Source: Sweltsa coloradensis
Lineage: Eukaryota > Arthropoda > Insecta > Plecoptera > Chloroperlidae
Assembly: GCA_024449915.1 (NCBI GenBank)
Contig: JAMZAV010000071.1
Location: 62,001-126,000, forward strand
Direction of reading: 5' to 3'
Length of the DNA stretch: 64,000 bases
Part shown: one piece after another, positions 22,895 through 35,700 of the stretch
Numbering within the stretch: position 1 is the first letter of the stretch
Layout: every line of letters starts with the position of its first letter
Notes under the pieces: model-generated
Told to the model about the DNA's origin: nothing
The model's database searches: none
Seen by the model: the letters and a program-made list of their open reading frames with translations, nothing else
Position numbers and translations under genes: made by a program

Positions 22895-25708
22895 TTGTTG
22901 TAGCGGTGATTGGTGAATACATAGAAACATAGTGATTTGTCTTTAATATAATTATCATGCCCCTTAACACCTGTCATTTTGTCCCAATTTGTGTTACTGG
23001 ACCTAGACTTAAAAATATAGTGTCCTCATCAACTCTATTTCACTTTCAATGTATTTTTCTTATTACTTTAATTTGATCGGGCGCGCAACAATACGGATGT
23101 TAGTTTTCTGTCACCGACTATTTATGACGTTAAATCGAGTTCAATAGTAAGAATTATCTTTGTATAGGTAGTACTATTCAGTAACGATCTAATTAAGTCA
23201 CAAGGGAATTGAGGGAAGCTGTCTCAAGTCCGGTAGTCACATGGAGGGTTCGACACATGCGCCACAATTCTGTTCTCCCGAATGCCATCAACTTCTCGAC
23301 AGGTCAAGACGACGGAAAATCCAATAACTGGCTACAATTGCCGCTCCTCTTGGACATCGCGTGGTCCCCAAGGAACATTTCGATAGGAATAGGTTACGTT
23401 CTCAAAAACAGTTTATCTTTATCTTCAGAACGATATAGATGACCTACCATCATATCGTCTTGATTAACCTTTTCGATATTATTGCTATGAATCTAAAGAC
23501 AGGCACACACAACAAACATAATTACAACACATAAATATAACATAAATAAACAATGACATTAGTACAAATATTTAAAATTTTAAAACCTTTAACACTGTTG
23601 TTTTCATAAATACATCATACTTTATTTATAATTGTATTGTAATTAACTTTTAATGTGTGTTAATGCAGGCCTATATTCGTGAGATGTGTCGTTATTAACC
23701 AACGCCATCCAGCTGATTGTTTCTATAGTGTGCTCATATTAATCTCAAGTGACACTTGAACAAATGTCAACTACCCCGCAAGCAGGTGGCCTCCTAATAT
23801 CGCTCCGTGTGTGGGTTAGGGGAGGAACTGGCGAGCAAATGAATCCCTGTCCTTGGGACTCGGTTCATAATATCATCCACTAAAGCGCGCGAGATCCCTG
23901 GAGAAATTACCCCGTCTGCGCAACAGCTAGGCAACCTGCACTACACGAGATAAGTACTACAATGCTCGGGGCTAGATAGCATTACAAACCTCCCTAATAC
24001 CCCTGCTACTTGTTCGGCTTACATCTTACGTAAGATGCCGCGGGCACTCGGCACACTCGCCTAAACTTTATAATGGTTTTACAAGACTTTGGGACTTTAA
24101 AAAAGATAACTCTGCTAAAATAAACTGTTTATATACGTGGAGAGTCTCTTAAAATATATAAGCTTAACAATGATTTTTTGTAAAGGGTACAAAAATAACA
24201 ACAACAAACATGTATATAAACCTACTAAATTTAAAACATCGAGAATTGGTGTATGTTGCACGAAATGACAGCTTTGCAAGCGGCTAAGGGTGATAATGCA
24301 CAAGGATCGTTTTCTAACGGGGCACACTTAATAAGCGATCCTCCTTATCAGTGATCTAAAAATATTTTAAAATAAATAAGAACATAATAAGTGTATACAT
24401 AACGATATTTCAAAAGAAACTTTAGTAGAACAGGTCAATGATATTTATAAATTAATTGAACTTAACACTGATAACGATATATAAATACCCAAAAATAGGT
24501 AATTAATAAAAAACAATATACAAAATATGGTAAACACAAGAGGGCCTCATTAAAACAATAACAATTCCTAACATTCAAACAAAGAAGCATATAACTTACA
24601 AATAACAGCTCACGTCATACACACACTTGAGAATACATTAAGATTGTACGATGTAACAAGTTTTCCTATTGTATATGAAATTAAACATCATATGCAATTT
24701 AAAATAGTCAATTTATTGCACTGGCATAATTAATTAATATAAAGCCTACAGAAAACTTAAACAATACATCACAGTATCTGTGCACTGGATTTATTTAAAA
24801 GATAAATACTCATTTATTTATGTGAAACAATTAGCCTGCTCCTCAAATAACAATGTAAATGTTCAAAAGTAGAGGTCAAACAATATAGGGAAAACTTGGA
24901 AACAAAGAGGCTCCCATAGACCAAGTGGCGGATATAAACACGTCTTGAACCTAAAGCTGAGATTGTTTTAATAGGCGGTGCTTGATAATCATACAAGTGG
25001 CTTCGGGGCTTGTTTCGATGTGAGAGAGCATACGGTTTCTCCTACGTGAAGTCGTGAATTATTTTGTACTAGGCACTAATTAAAGCGTGCATAGTCAAGC
25101 TTAGCACATATTCGAGAAAAACTAATCTCTCATTTCGCACCGCTAAGATGCCATATTCCAAATTTGACAATACTAAGAGCACTAAAATAAACGAAAATCT
25201 AATTTTAATTTTACTCCTTGAATTTGAGTATGACCTGGAATAAGGATTTTCTATTCTAGCATAAATATTGTTCGAGTAGGTAGGAGTAAACATTATATTT
25301 ATAATAATTGTTTTATTGAATTTGTAAAGTATACATATCTCCTGTAGTCCTTGATGCACCATTCATAAAGTGCAATACGCTTGTACCATCTTGAACGTAC
25401 TCTCGCATTGTGGTTTCAAAATATCACCAATCTGGACTGTGGAATACTTAAGTACGCCTCGCCATTATCACTAGAATGAGAAACAAATAAAATCTCTCCA
25501 CTTCTAGCCATTTTGACCTTCTGTCTCCTTTATTCACATACCTCTAGCTAATTAAATCATTAATACATTTTGTGTATTTTTTTATTGTGAGTAGAGGTTG
25601 AAGAGGGCATTTTATGAATTTTGCGAAAGACAATTCTTATCTATTACACCGGAATGTATAACAATAATTTTAACTACTAACTAATATTTAATACAATTCA
25701 GAAGTTAA
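22895..25708. other. Non-coding interval
   Basis: No gene is recognised. The segment 23760-24060 is less AT-rich and includes the perfect 16-bp palindrome at 24022-24037. Short frames here have no recognisable products. Confidence 0.5.
24022..24037. promoter_or_regulatory. 16-bp perfect palindrome containing TTACGTAA
   Basis: CATCTTACGTAAGATG is its own reverse complement. Its core TTACGTAA is the consensus of PAR-domain and C/EBP-related bZIP proteins. Function is inference from the motif alone. Confidence 0.3.
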
Positions 25709-25711
25709 AAA

Positions 25712-25782
25712 ATCAATACCGATCGGGGTTCGAACCCGTCTTCCACATTCCATGTAAGCACCTTAGTGGTCTAGTTTCACAT
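25712..25782 (-). repeat. tRNA-like segment (SINE head)
   Basis: On the minus strand, GTGAAACTAGACCACTAAGG is followed by GGAAGACGGGTTCGAACCCC, which contains a perfect B box (GGTTCGAACCC). The acceptor arms do not pair and no anticodon stem is evident, so it is a tRNA-derived repeat rather than a gene. It resembles the segment at 33.4 kb. Confidence 0.5.
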
Positions 25783-25784
25783 AT

Positions 25785-27345
25785 TAACATATTAAGAAAA
25801 TATCCATTAAATAATTATTTTACCCTGATCACATACTACTGGAAGGGCTGCACACAATGGGCTAGAAACAACTCCTCTTGTCCATATTTACTGCCTCTTA
25901 TCTGAAACATAACACATAAAATCTGTACCTGATACCCAGATTGGTCAACAAAAGTAGTGCTGAATAATTTAAGTATGTATACAGTTGTTCTAAAAATCAC
26001 CTTTCAGTCCTTCAAATGAAATCACAATATTAGAGGGAAATTAACCTTCCCCGCACCCTCACCCCTTAGGCCCTACCATTATTGTATAACACACCTACTT
26101 TACGTAACACATCTAGCATCGAAACAAATTTTTGCAACCGCTAATGATGGTTTACAACACACAACGAAACTTGTATAGATGGACGAAATTAAATAGTAGA
26201 CTGTATCTTTTTGAGGTTTTAGTTCCCGGTTTTATTTTCCCTACTCATTAAATTTATCCTGAAATTAGAAGAGCCCCAAGCGAAACAAGTTCAAGTTTCA
26301 AGATACTTAACTTTTTTATAAGAAAATAGTCTTCAAAGTTACAAGTCTGCAAAGTTTATGAGTGATTAATTAAATATTGCTTCTGATAAGAAAAGGGAAG
26401 ACAATCTTAACACAAATTGATTGTCTGGCTTTCTTCCCTACTTGCTGGGAAATTTTCCTTCGCTTTTATGCTATTTTCACGCTGAATTTTCTTTGCTGAA
26501 AGTTTGAATTGTATAAATGTTGTAAGAGTAAAATACTTAAAAAGTAATTAATGAATTGAATGCATCAAGACTTTTATAAACTCGAAGAAATTGGCGTTTC
26601 CATTCGACATGTTCTTCACAGCATTTGATTTCTTTGCTTTCCTTCACAGAGATAACTGGCTTTTGGGATGCCAAATTATAAGGGATGTTTGACGAGCAAG
26701 TTTTTAAGTGGTTATTCGGTAAACCGTATTGGTTGTCAGAAATCGCAGCATTTTGCGATTTTCAACTAGTGTCTCCAATGTCATTTTGCTTTGATCAGAG
26801 GGTGACTGTTTCTATAGATTGTATGACGCAGTAAGTAGCTACGCCGGTGGAGTAAAATTTTGTATTCTTCATCTTCTGTAACATCACGCCCTGAAAACTA
26901 CTCTTCATCTTGTAATCGTTACCAACATATAAGCGATACTGTACATGCACATCACCATTTCGCACATTATTAACCGACTGGAATCATCACGACGTTCCGA
27001 TGACATGAAGTAAATTGATCCTTAACAACCATCTAATACGAGGTGCAGGATAGGCTGTATAGTTGCAATACGTTTACCAAACAAACATAGAACCGCTACA
27101 AACACAGTTTTTGCGAAAATACCGAAGAAAACATATTTTATTTACCACTCATTTTCAAAATATTTAGGTAGCTATCCTTTCTGGCGATTATTGTAGTAAT
27201 ACTAATAAATGTATAGATAACCTATTGTGACTAGACAAACAACGTCATGCACAAGGGCGTTTGAATAAGATTCGTGAATGACAGATATTTGCACGTCTTT
27301 ACCATCCATTCTACAATATATAAACTAAGGATAATGGTCAAACTA
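25785..27345. other. Non-coding interval
   Basis: I see no gene, RNA or named repeat in this AT-rich stretch. Confidence 0.5.
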
Positions 27346-27351
27346 ATATCC

Positions 27352-27578
27352 CACCAGAGCGCAGAACGATCGGGGTTTGGTCACAGTTGTCTGGACGTTG
27401 ATAAAACAGGAATTTTTACAACAATTTGATGGCAGTGCATTATTGTTGTGGTGGCTGACAGATTTTCCACCAGAGTGCAGAACGATCGACGTTTGGTCAC
27501 CGCCATGTGTAAGTTCCACTGGAACCACAATGTAAAGAGTCCTGTGACCAAACCCCGATCATGCGATCCTGGCGGAGA
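27352..27578. repeat. Three related blocks, two direct and one inverted
   Basis: CCACCAGAGCGCAGAACGAT (from about 27352) and CCACCAGAGTGCAGAACGAT (from about 27470) each lead into GTTTGGTCAC. A third, inverted block reads TGTGACCAAACCCCGATC and then GATCCTGGCGGAGAA (about 27541-27578). Blocks two and three face each other across about 35 bp and could form a stem. CCACCAGAG(C/T)GCAG differs slightly from the CTCF core. The alternative is a foldback transposon remnant. Confidence 0.65.
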
Positions 27579-27584
27579 ATCCAG

Positions 27585-28200
27585 GCGAACCAGCTTGGCA
27601 TTGCCCTATCGAAGTGTGTAGCTGGTAAAGTAATAATTATTACTTCTAATTTGTAGCCTGCAACCATAGCCAAAAATATCAAATTATTATAAGCCTACTA
27701 AAATGACCTTCGCTGGCCATGGGATGAACACGTATTCAATCGGTGTTTTTGCTGTCTGACTATAGGCTATAGATGAGATGTCGAACACTGCAGGTAGCAA
27801 CGCCAGAAGCTCATTTTGTTCTGATTACCTCAGATCTGTCCCTGCAATCGTATTCCACGCTGCGTTCGATTAGTTAACTGAATGTCATACGTTTGATTGG
27901 TTGCCAAATATGGTGAGTGATACAACAAAACAACTGAATAGTAATTATAAATGTAGCACTTCGTAGAAGTCATGATCGATAAGGCAATGGTTAAGAGTGG
28001 TTGTTTTTAGCAGAGGTTCCTGTGTCAGATTTTGAATCCTGCTTTGAACATTGAAAACACATTGTGATTGCCATTAATTTTTCTTATCATCCACTCAATA
28101 TGATAAGAAGTATCGTTGTAAAAGATAATAAGTTTAACTGATTTGTTATTTAAAGTTATCATGTCATTTATTATTATTTTTACAACACATCTAAGAGTTC
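27585..28200. other. Non-coding interval
   Basis: No feature was recognised. Confidence 0.5.
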
Positions 28201-28204
28201 ATAT

Positions 28205-28332
28205 TATTTTCATTTAATTTCATTTATTCATTTATCAGCATACAGGGCAAAGCCCCACAAGTGTGATACAATAAAAACATAATATACAAAGAATCGCACA
28301 CACATAAAATATAACATATGACACAATAAAGT
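28205..28332 (-). repeat. LINE 3' end with terminal hairpin, minus strand
   Basis: On the minus strand it reads TTTTATTGTATCACACTTGT, GGGGCTTTGCCCTGTATG, then CTGATAAATGAATAAATG. It closely matches the plus-strand 3' end at 13.3 kb, including the GGGC-TTT-GCCC hairpin and the AATAAATG-type tail. Only the 3' end is preserved. Confidence 0.65.
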
Positions 28333-28334
28333 GA

Positions 28335-31320
28335 TAAGTACATAACAAACATATAGACACTAAAATGTGTCAGTCACACCCCAGGTAACAATTAAGGTTT
28401 AACAAGATTTTTATTCATTTGATTTTATTTTATTTTATTTTTTTAGTTTTATTCGTTAGGTTTCAAGAAGATAAAAGACAAAAATTACGACAATATTTCT
28501 TTGATTTCTTTTGTGAGATTACTTTACTGCCAAAACTCTGAAAACAAAACACGACGTGTCATAACACTTAAATAATTGTAGATTACATATTTTCTTTGGA
28601 GGTAAAAGTTGAATGCACTAAGAAAGTAGTTGATAAATGACTTACAACTCGCTACTTCTGTTAAACTAAAAACATCCAACTTCACGAAACAGTTTTTATA
28701 AATATTTTTTTGTTTTAATATTAATTGACAATGTGTCCCTGTTGTGACTTCGAGTCTGACACATTTTTTGTTGAACTTGATGATCCGGTATAATCACATG
28801 TTATAAAATCCCGTTTGTTCTTCTTGCCCTCGCCACTACAAATACTACAAATACAATGCTTCTAAAATAATGTCATACTTATATAGGAATTAATAAATTA
28901 TCATCATATATTAATTGTTCGTATATTCGAATGATCGAATCTGCCTTCTGATGAAAGTAGTGTATTTGATTTGATTTAATTACATGTTTTTAACTTTTAT
29001 ATACATCGTTGTGAGAACAGCTCAAATCAGTATGCTTGCTTATAGGTTACATAAAAAAATCTACAGTTTTTTTACATTTTCATATATTATATCTAACGTG
29101 CCATGTACTTGCAAATGTGCAAATACGTGTTTTCATTTCACAGTACTGAAGTTAAAAACTAACCAAAATATGCAATTAATAGTTACATGTATGAAAATAA
29201 TGTAATAATATCAAAACCATTCAGAGGATAAAAAAAACTTTTTAGTAATACAATTTAAAACAACGTTTGAGAAATTACCAAAAAATTCCATCGTCAGGCT
29301 ATTTAACTAACAAATATCTTATTTATCAAAAACATCAAAACAACCAAGACATACAATAGCATTTTCTGTATGTTAAAGTGTGCAATGTTTTTTTTAAGTT
29401 TTATCATAATTTTAATGGTGTAGATAATGTTACTATGAACTCTTCTAACTATAAAACGATTTACTTCTTAATGAATGATTAACACTCTCAAATTTTACAT
29501 ACTGAATTATATTATAATACTCAACATTTTTTTTTTTATTTGTAGATGTGTATTACACAATAATACATACACAAAATGTTAAGTAACCGACCTATACAAA
29601 ATCATGTCAATTAAAAAACGACTTGTTTGAGATAAATATGATTTCAAATCCAATCAAGTAGTCGATCCTTGGCTAAGTGACAAACACCTCCACTCCTCTT
29701 TGAGACAGACTGGGGCCCCCAGCGCCCAGGTGCCTCAAAGACTCTCGAGCACTCACAGAAGCTGAACGCTACGGACACTTCAATTCCCTCACAATAACGT
29801 TGATCGTGCAAATTGATAGGCGCAAACAAATTACGTATTTCGTAATGAAAATTGCGAGCTTCATTACTTTCTAATTCGTTTTAGTCGACGGGAAAATAGC
29901 GCTGGCCATCGTTGCGTTTCATTGACGCAGCAGCTGGCCTGAAATGAGTGCTTTAAGGAAAATGCGATTTGTCAAAGAAGACTTGAATACTAAGCTAAAA
30001 CCCCTTTAACAAATCGGTACACCTAGTGACCTAAGATAAAAAAAACTATGCAACCTTCAATATTATTCTGATCAAACTATAGTAAGTTAAATAATTTACT
30101 AAATTAACTTTTGTAGGGGAGGGTAAAGGTCTGTCCAAAAATAGTTTTACTGTCAGTAGTTCATACGGTATGGGTTTTTCTAGCAAAGGTACTAATTTTA
30201 ACGTTCACTATTGTGCGTGATGTAACTCAAATATGGTACTATTCAGTCTATGCCACTACCTGCACACCAATGCATATTTTTTTCGGTCATATAATACATA
30301 AATATTAAAGTCACCAAATAAAAACGCAAATGAAACGTAAAATCCATAACTATAGATCAGTCAACAATAATTGGCGAGGATTGATAATGAAAAGAAGTCT
30401 ACAAGTAGTATGGTTATCCAATCTAGTCCAGTTTTTTATTTTATAAGATTGGTTCATATAACCTTTTTTAAACAACAATAAAATAATCATGTAAATAAAT
30501 TTATTTCTATTTACAAAGATTTTTATTTAAAATTGCACTGTCAAATTCATCAAATTCAAATTGCGTCCATAAAATAAGAATGCTTCACTTTAATTGTTTT
30601 GTTAACTTTCAATAAGTATTTGTAGATGATTGATTGATAAGATTATTTGATTTGTAGATAAGATCTATGTATATATTCTGCCTTAATCATAAAATATCAC
30701 GATTTACTCAAAAAGTTTTGTTTGTAGAAGGTTCTGTTAGGGGATTTAGGAAGGGGGTGTTGGGTTGGGCGTGGAGTTTGCAAGACATGTCGTGCAACCA
30801 TCACGATTCTGCAGCTATCTCCGACATTGTCCCTATTCCCCAGCCGGGTGCGTTTCTGGTTTCTCCCCCCTGAATTTGATTCCTGCAAGAAAATAACAAA
30901 TTGATCTCCCGTTAAAACTTGAAATGTTTCTAGGATGTTTTTGTTGAAATGCGTGAATCCCTAGTTGATTCGCAAAGCACTGGATGCCCGTCATAAAGTT
31001 GCTCGACGCACTCGGTCGAGCCTCAGTCGATCGGTTCGACGCTGCTAATACCGGGATCTAGACAGCCACAGCGCGGCAAAGTACATCTACAACTGTAATT
31101 TAAAGTTTTATTAAGAAGAAATGTAAACTAAATAATATAATAATATTAATATTAATAATAATAATATATTATAATAATATAATTACTCACTTTTGTTACA
31201 AAGATAAGAAACTGCGGTCACGAGGAAAACGGCCTATTGAAGGCAATATAAAGTAACTACAGCATTTTATAGATATTCTTAATTTATTTTAGTTCAATTC
31301 ATATCTTTTTTTAAATATAT
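28335..31320. other. Non-coding interval
   Basis: No gene is supported. It contains a GC-balanced island at 29640-29960 with clustered homeodomain-type cores, and at 31125-31190 a dense TAAT/ATTA simple-sequence stretch. A less AT-rich segment at 30745-30880 has open frames on both strands but no recognisable product. Confidence 0.5.
29830..29875. promoter_or_regulatory. Cluster of TAAT/ATTA cores with a dyad
   Basis: Four homeodomain-type cores lie within 46 bp (29830-29833, 29843-29846, 29863-29866, 29872-29875). The first two form the dyad ATTACG-TATTT-CGTAAT (29830-29846). The surrounding DNA (29640-29960) is more complex and more GC-balanced than the AT-rich background, so the sites are less likely to be mere composition. 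A developmental enhancer is conceivable but unproven. Confidence 0.3.
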
Positions 31321-31324
31321 ACTT

Positions 31325-31412
31325 TTAAATATGTTAACATATTGTTGGCTTATTGTTTATTGATTGTCTTCCTTTGTAAATCAGTTTTCATAACTAATAG
31401 ACGTTAAATAGT
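31325..31412 (+). repeat. LINE 3' end (CAGTT hairpin family), fragment
   Basis: The text CTTCCTTTGTAAATCAGTTT, then TCATAACTAATAGACGTTAAAT, matches the ends at 38.8 (+), 52.3 (-) and 59.0 kb (-). In those, CAGTT and AACTG form a hairpin before ATAGACGTTAAATAAA. This copy is short and lacks the A/T-repeat tail. Confidence 0.55.
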
Positions 31413-31414
31413 TC

Positions 31415-33380
31415 TTTTATAATCCTGAAGTACACAAAAACTTTAATTATAAGCTGGCGAATACATACATTTAAATACACATATTTTCGAAAAGACGCAA
31501 TACACAACAACATTGCGACTAACCCTACAAAATACCTACGTTATTTGTTGAATCATCATACTATACAATTTACATCTATCCAGTCAGTTATAAAACCTGA
31601 TAAACTAACTTGGTAGAACGGTTGGAGCGTCAACATGGACTTCCAGAACCATCATTTTGTTGCCGTTTCAATGTTGATGTGAGTGTAACTGTGATTCCAG
31701 AAATAGTTCTTCGGTCATTTGAGTTAAAGGTGTGTAGCGTGTTACGTTTTATGTTCGGTCATTTACTCCTCATACAAAAAGTCTTAAACGTTTATGTGAT
31801 CCTGTTACACGATTGTAAAACTAGGAATAATCCACTAGTTTCGTATTGTTGAAAATTTGAAAGGTGTCAGAAAAGGCCGCAATAAAAATCAGATTGTAAT
31901 TCACTATTTGAACGTTTTGCCACTGGCCGACACAAAAGAGTCAAAACTGATTTGAAAACTGATCGACAATGCTGGATATTAAGCTTAGCAGTAAATAATA
32001 CCCAACACAATACATATATTTCTCTAATAGAAAATGTAAAACTTGCTACAAAATCTTTTTCTATTTTATTACCCGTGACCGAATCCTACTATCCTGTTCA
32101 ATTCCCGATACGGTGGTCTCGTTTGATTCATAATAGCCGGTGTCAAGGGTCGCCCCGGCGGTGACTGCGCGGACATTGTAGCTCTGGCGGAAATGACTGG
32201 CTTTCAACGTCACCCACCCCACCCCCCACGCAGGGAGCTGGAAGGTGTTAATTGCTTCCACGCGGGAAGCGGAGGCTGAGTGAATGCCAATGATACGAGA
32301 TGTACGATAGTAGGACCTAATCTACGGGGAGAACAGGACTGACGAATTGAAAGAATTTAAACTGCTTTCTTTGTATATGCAATTGATTTGTTTAAATTGC
32401 ATTTTTTTAAATCAATTTTAAGTTTGAATTCCAATACGAAGTACAAATGAGAGTATTTAATGTTAGCAAGGTATTTGTTGGTTTTGACAAAATTAAAAAA
32501 TAAATATTTTAAGTACACCTTAAACATTTTTAAAATAATTATTATATTCGTAGTATTATACACTGTTCGTTGTTAAATTACTCTTATCGCGTTATTCGAA
32601 ATTCAATACCAATGTAAGTGATTGATCTTTCCAAAATTTGCTAGTCACCTCCTAAAATAACAAGGGAGAACTTCACTTTCCGCATGACTCTCAGTGACGT
32701 GGTATTAAACAATACGATTCAAGCTCGTTGAGCAGTTTCCAGGCATACTTCATTATCTGCGGATCTCTTCAGGCATAGTAACCTGAACCTCACCCAACAG
32801 CTTATTATTGGTGGTTGGTGGTTGCTGATAGCATTGGTAGCGTTCAGAAAGCCATTAGTGTTCCGCCCATCGCTACATCCGCACTGCCAATAATCCGCTA
32901 GCTCAACAAGCCACCATTGGAGGGCTAATGACTGATGGAAATAATTATCTTTAGAGCGGACTCTCACCTCTACTTACTACACTCGCGATCAAAGCTAAAT
33001 CTAGTGCAAGGTGAGAGGTTTGGCTAAGTTTGTTGAACTGGTCGAAAATCAAATGGATAAGGGGATTATTTCTCAATTTCATAAGTCGGGATCTCTCCCT
33101 TAGTTTGGTTATATGGTAATCAATCCATATGGGGATGTTATATTCTTCAATTTAAGACGATTTAATTAACTAGGCTTACTTTTTTACAATGTTAAATGTC
33201 CATTAAAAAAATCATATTTGATCGCCAAATCCAGCTAATTTGACATACATTTTGGACCATTCTTCGACTTCCAAGTTTTCACCCTAAAAACGAATCTTTA
33301 TGAGGTTCATTACACAAGATATGTGCGTGTTGCGATTAGAGAACAATTGTTTTTACTATGGAAATCAATCCAAAATTAAA
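31415..33380. other. Non-coding interval
   Basis: No gene is recognised. At 32080-32290 there is a GC-rich patch (CACCCACCCCACCCCCCACG and GCTTCCACGCGGGAAGCGGA, the latter with an inverted GCTTCC/GGAAGC). No splice-flanked frame is evident. Confidence 0.5.
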
Positions 33381-33384
33381 AATC

Positions 33385-33450
33385 CTACTCAGCCGGGTAT
33401 CGAACCCGGGTCTTCCAATTATGCCGGTTAACATTTCAACATTTCACATA
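33385..33450 (-). repeat. tRNA-like segment (SINE head)
   Basis: On the minus strand, TTAACCGGCATAATTGGAAG is followed by ACCCGGGTTCGATACCCGGC, a perfectly paired T arm with a B box (GGTTCGATACC). The 5' half does not fold as a tRNA, so a decayed SINE or tRNA pseudogene is the best reading. Confidence 0.5.
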
Positions 33451-33459
33451 ATTGCTTCC

Positions 33460-34540
33460 TACACAAGCTTTGGAAAAAAAATTAAAAAAACTACTCTTTG
33501 GTGGCCTATGGTGAGCCAATATAAACACTAATCGATATTTTTACAATGTGGTCTGATAGAGACATGTACATTTTCTAACTCTACGCATTGCTGCAAACCA
33601 CAACCCGGTAGAACAAATTGATAGAGAATCAAAGCGATCCAGAATAAACCCCATCACTCTGCATCAACACCTGGTTTGTTCGAGCTCACCCAACAGTCAT
33701 TAGCCTGAAGCTATGAATAAGAATATAGAAGATAATTTTTTTGTGTCGGTAAACGCAACAAATATTGACGTTGTTCTCAATTATGATAGTGAGTAGCAAT
33801 ACATGGTGCATGCAGGCTATCCGTACACTATTTATACCTACTAAAATAATGTGTCAAGAATAATATCAAAATATAGTTATTCCCCCTCGTAATTGTAGTA
33901 ACTCAATATATATTCTTAAAGAACTCGAATGTAAATTTACTTTTCTAGTTGACGTAAACAAAATGTTTTCTTTTACAGCTGGCTTTAAAAAGTGTCATTT
34001 GAATGAAACAATAAGATCTCTCTGGGGAAACTCTGTTGAGAGTGTACTCACAAAACATTTTCTGTATAAACCCTTTTGACGCGCAATCCATTTACTGCAT
34101 CTACGAACAAAATACGAAAATATATGTGAGGAGGAAATTCAATTCGAAGTCGAAACTGTACGAGCTCTCGTCCATGCAAACATATATCGTAGACTCAAAG
34201 AAACTTTTTAAGGCGCAAGAGCTGCCATCGTGTTTCACATTCTATTCAACAAAACATTTTTTTTCAATACTTCAGGCTAACTCGTTAATATGTAGTATGG
34301 TAGTATTTCGCAAAATACATGATTATGAAGTCCAAGCTGGCTTTAGAGGGTCGTTTTTTATATGTATATGTAGGTCTATAGTGCAAATTGATATTTTCAT
34401 TCTTTCGTTTGTTTTAATTATATTTTCAATATAAAATATAAATTTAATCCCATGTAATGATGATTCGCTATCGGTTATGATTACAAACCATAGTTGTATT
34501 TTGCATTAACACAAATTTTACTCTCTAGAAAAAATCCCTC
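33460..34540. other. Non-coding interval
   Basis: A 132-codon frame (34036-34434, plus) lies just upstream of the (AAT)n tract. Its translation is not recognised, has no reverse transcriptase or other motif, and is not called a gene. Confidence 0.45.
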
Positions 34541-34541
34541 C

Positions 34542-34543
<2 letters not shown>

Positions 34544-34617
<74 letters not shown>

Positions 34618-34621
34618 AATA
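34544..34621. repeat. (AAT)n microsatellite, 5' flank of the R4-like element
   Basis: About 25 AAT units with one interruption (AAAAAT) end directly at the truncated 5' boundary of the Dong/R4-like element. Together with the tract at 35.7 kb it brackets the insertion. Confidence 0.95.
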
Positions 34622-35697
34622 AGCTATGAGAAAATCTGTCATTAAGTTATGCAACAAGTTTCAATCAGGTTTGGAATTAACCGATATTAATCAGATAAAT
34701 GGGTCCATCACTAACAAGGTCAAGATAATCAAGAAGCAAATAAAGAACATTATCCAGAAAGATTTAATAAGTTGCTGGAAGTCTAAACCTTTGCATGGAC
34801 AATATATTACACGCATGGAGCAACCACATATTGACCAAGATCAAACCAATAAGTGGCTGGGCAGAAGTAATCTCAAAGGTGAAACTGAAAGTCTTATTGT
34901 AGCTGCACAAGATCAAGCCTTAAGAACAAAAAGTTATGAAAAAAGAATTCTCAAACTCGACGTAGATGACAAGTGTCGTTTGTGTAAGCTTTATGAAGAA
35001 AGCGTAGAGCACATTATTTCTGGATGTCCGGTCTTAGCAAAAACGGAATACATTGATCGACATGATAAAGTTGGGGCATATTTGCATTGGAACATTTGTA
35101 GAAGTTACAACATCGAAACTTCTGACAAATGGTACATGCATATACCAGAACAAGTAGTTGACAATGGTAATGTGACCATATTGTGGAATGAGCTAATAAT
35201 CACTGATAGAAAGGTTCTTCACAACTAACCAGACATTGTTGTTAAAAACAAAGCGACTCAAAAATGTTTGATCATCGATGTAGCTATTCCATCAGACCGC
35301 AACATAGTCCTAAAGGAAGCAGAAAAACGCACAAGATATCGAGACCTTCAAATAGAAATTCAACGAATGTGGAATGTCCGTTGTAAGATTGTTCCCATTA
35401 TTATTGGAGCTTGTGGGACAATTGGAAGAAGTTTTGAAGAGAACCTCCAACATATCTCTGGCAATCACTGGACTCCAGAGCTTCAAAAGGCAGCATTATT
35501 AGGAACCGCCCACATACTACGCAAAGTTTTAGTGTAAAAAAAAATTGTTTCTGTTATTTCTTGTATGTATTGTATTTTGTTAATGCCATGTATATTTAAT
35601 TTTTATGTAATAGGGGTTTCACCTTAGAGATGTGGTTCATCTCTGGTGAAAGTTCTTAAATACCCATTATGTAATGTTCATATTGGTGAATAAAAGA

Positions 35698-35700
<3 letters not shown>
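34620..35700 (+). mobile_element. Dong/R4-clade non-LTR retrotransposon, 5'-truncated
   Basis: About 1.1 kb of the 3' part of a site-specific non-LTR element lies between two (AAT)n arrays. It holds the region after the reverse transcriptase, then a zinc-knuckle and a restriction-like endonuclease domain, then a 3' UTR of about 160 bp. The reverse transcriptase itself is absent. Known Dong elements of the R4 clade insert into TAA repeats, and the arrangement here fits that preference. An alternative is that the right array is only the element's own tail and the left array a chance neighbour. Confidence 0.8.
34626..35537 (+). pseudogene. C-terminal part of R4-type ORF (zinc knuckle and RLE), one stop
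   Basis: One frame runs from 34626 to the stop at 35535, broken only by TAA at codon 201 (35226-35228). Residues 117-134 form the knuckle C-X2-C-X8-H-X4-C (CRLCKLYEESVEHIISGC). RHD follows at 145-147. Directly after the stop come PDIVV and IDVAIP, the PD...D core of the restriction-like endonuclease found in R2/R4-type elements, then KEAEKRTRYRDL and the usual ending TAHILRKVLV. In the family this region cuts the target site and follows the reverse transcriptase. Because all else is in frame, the copy looks fairly young. The start is a truncation point, not a true initiation codon. Confidence 0.85.

Noticed and set aside
34036..34434. 132-codon frame upstream of the R4-like element
   Set aside because: It is separated from the element by the AAT array and has no RT or endonuclease motif.
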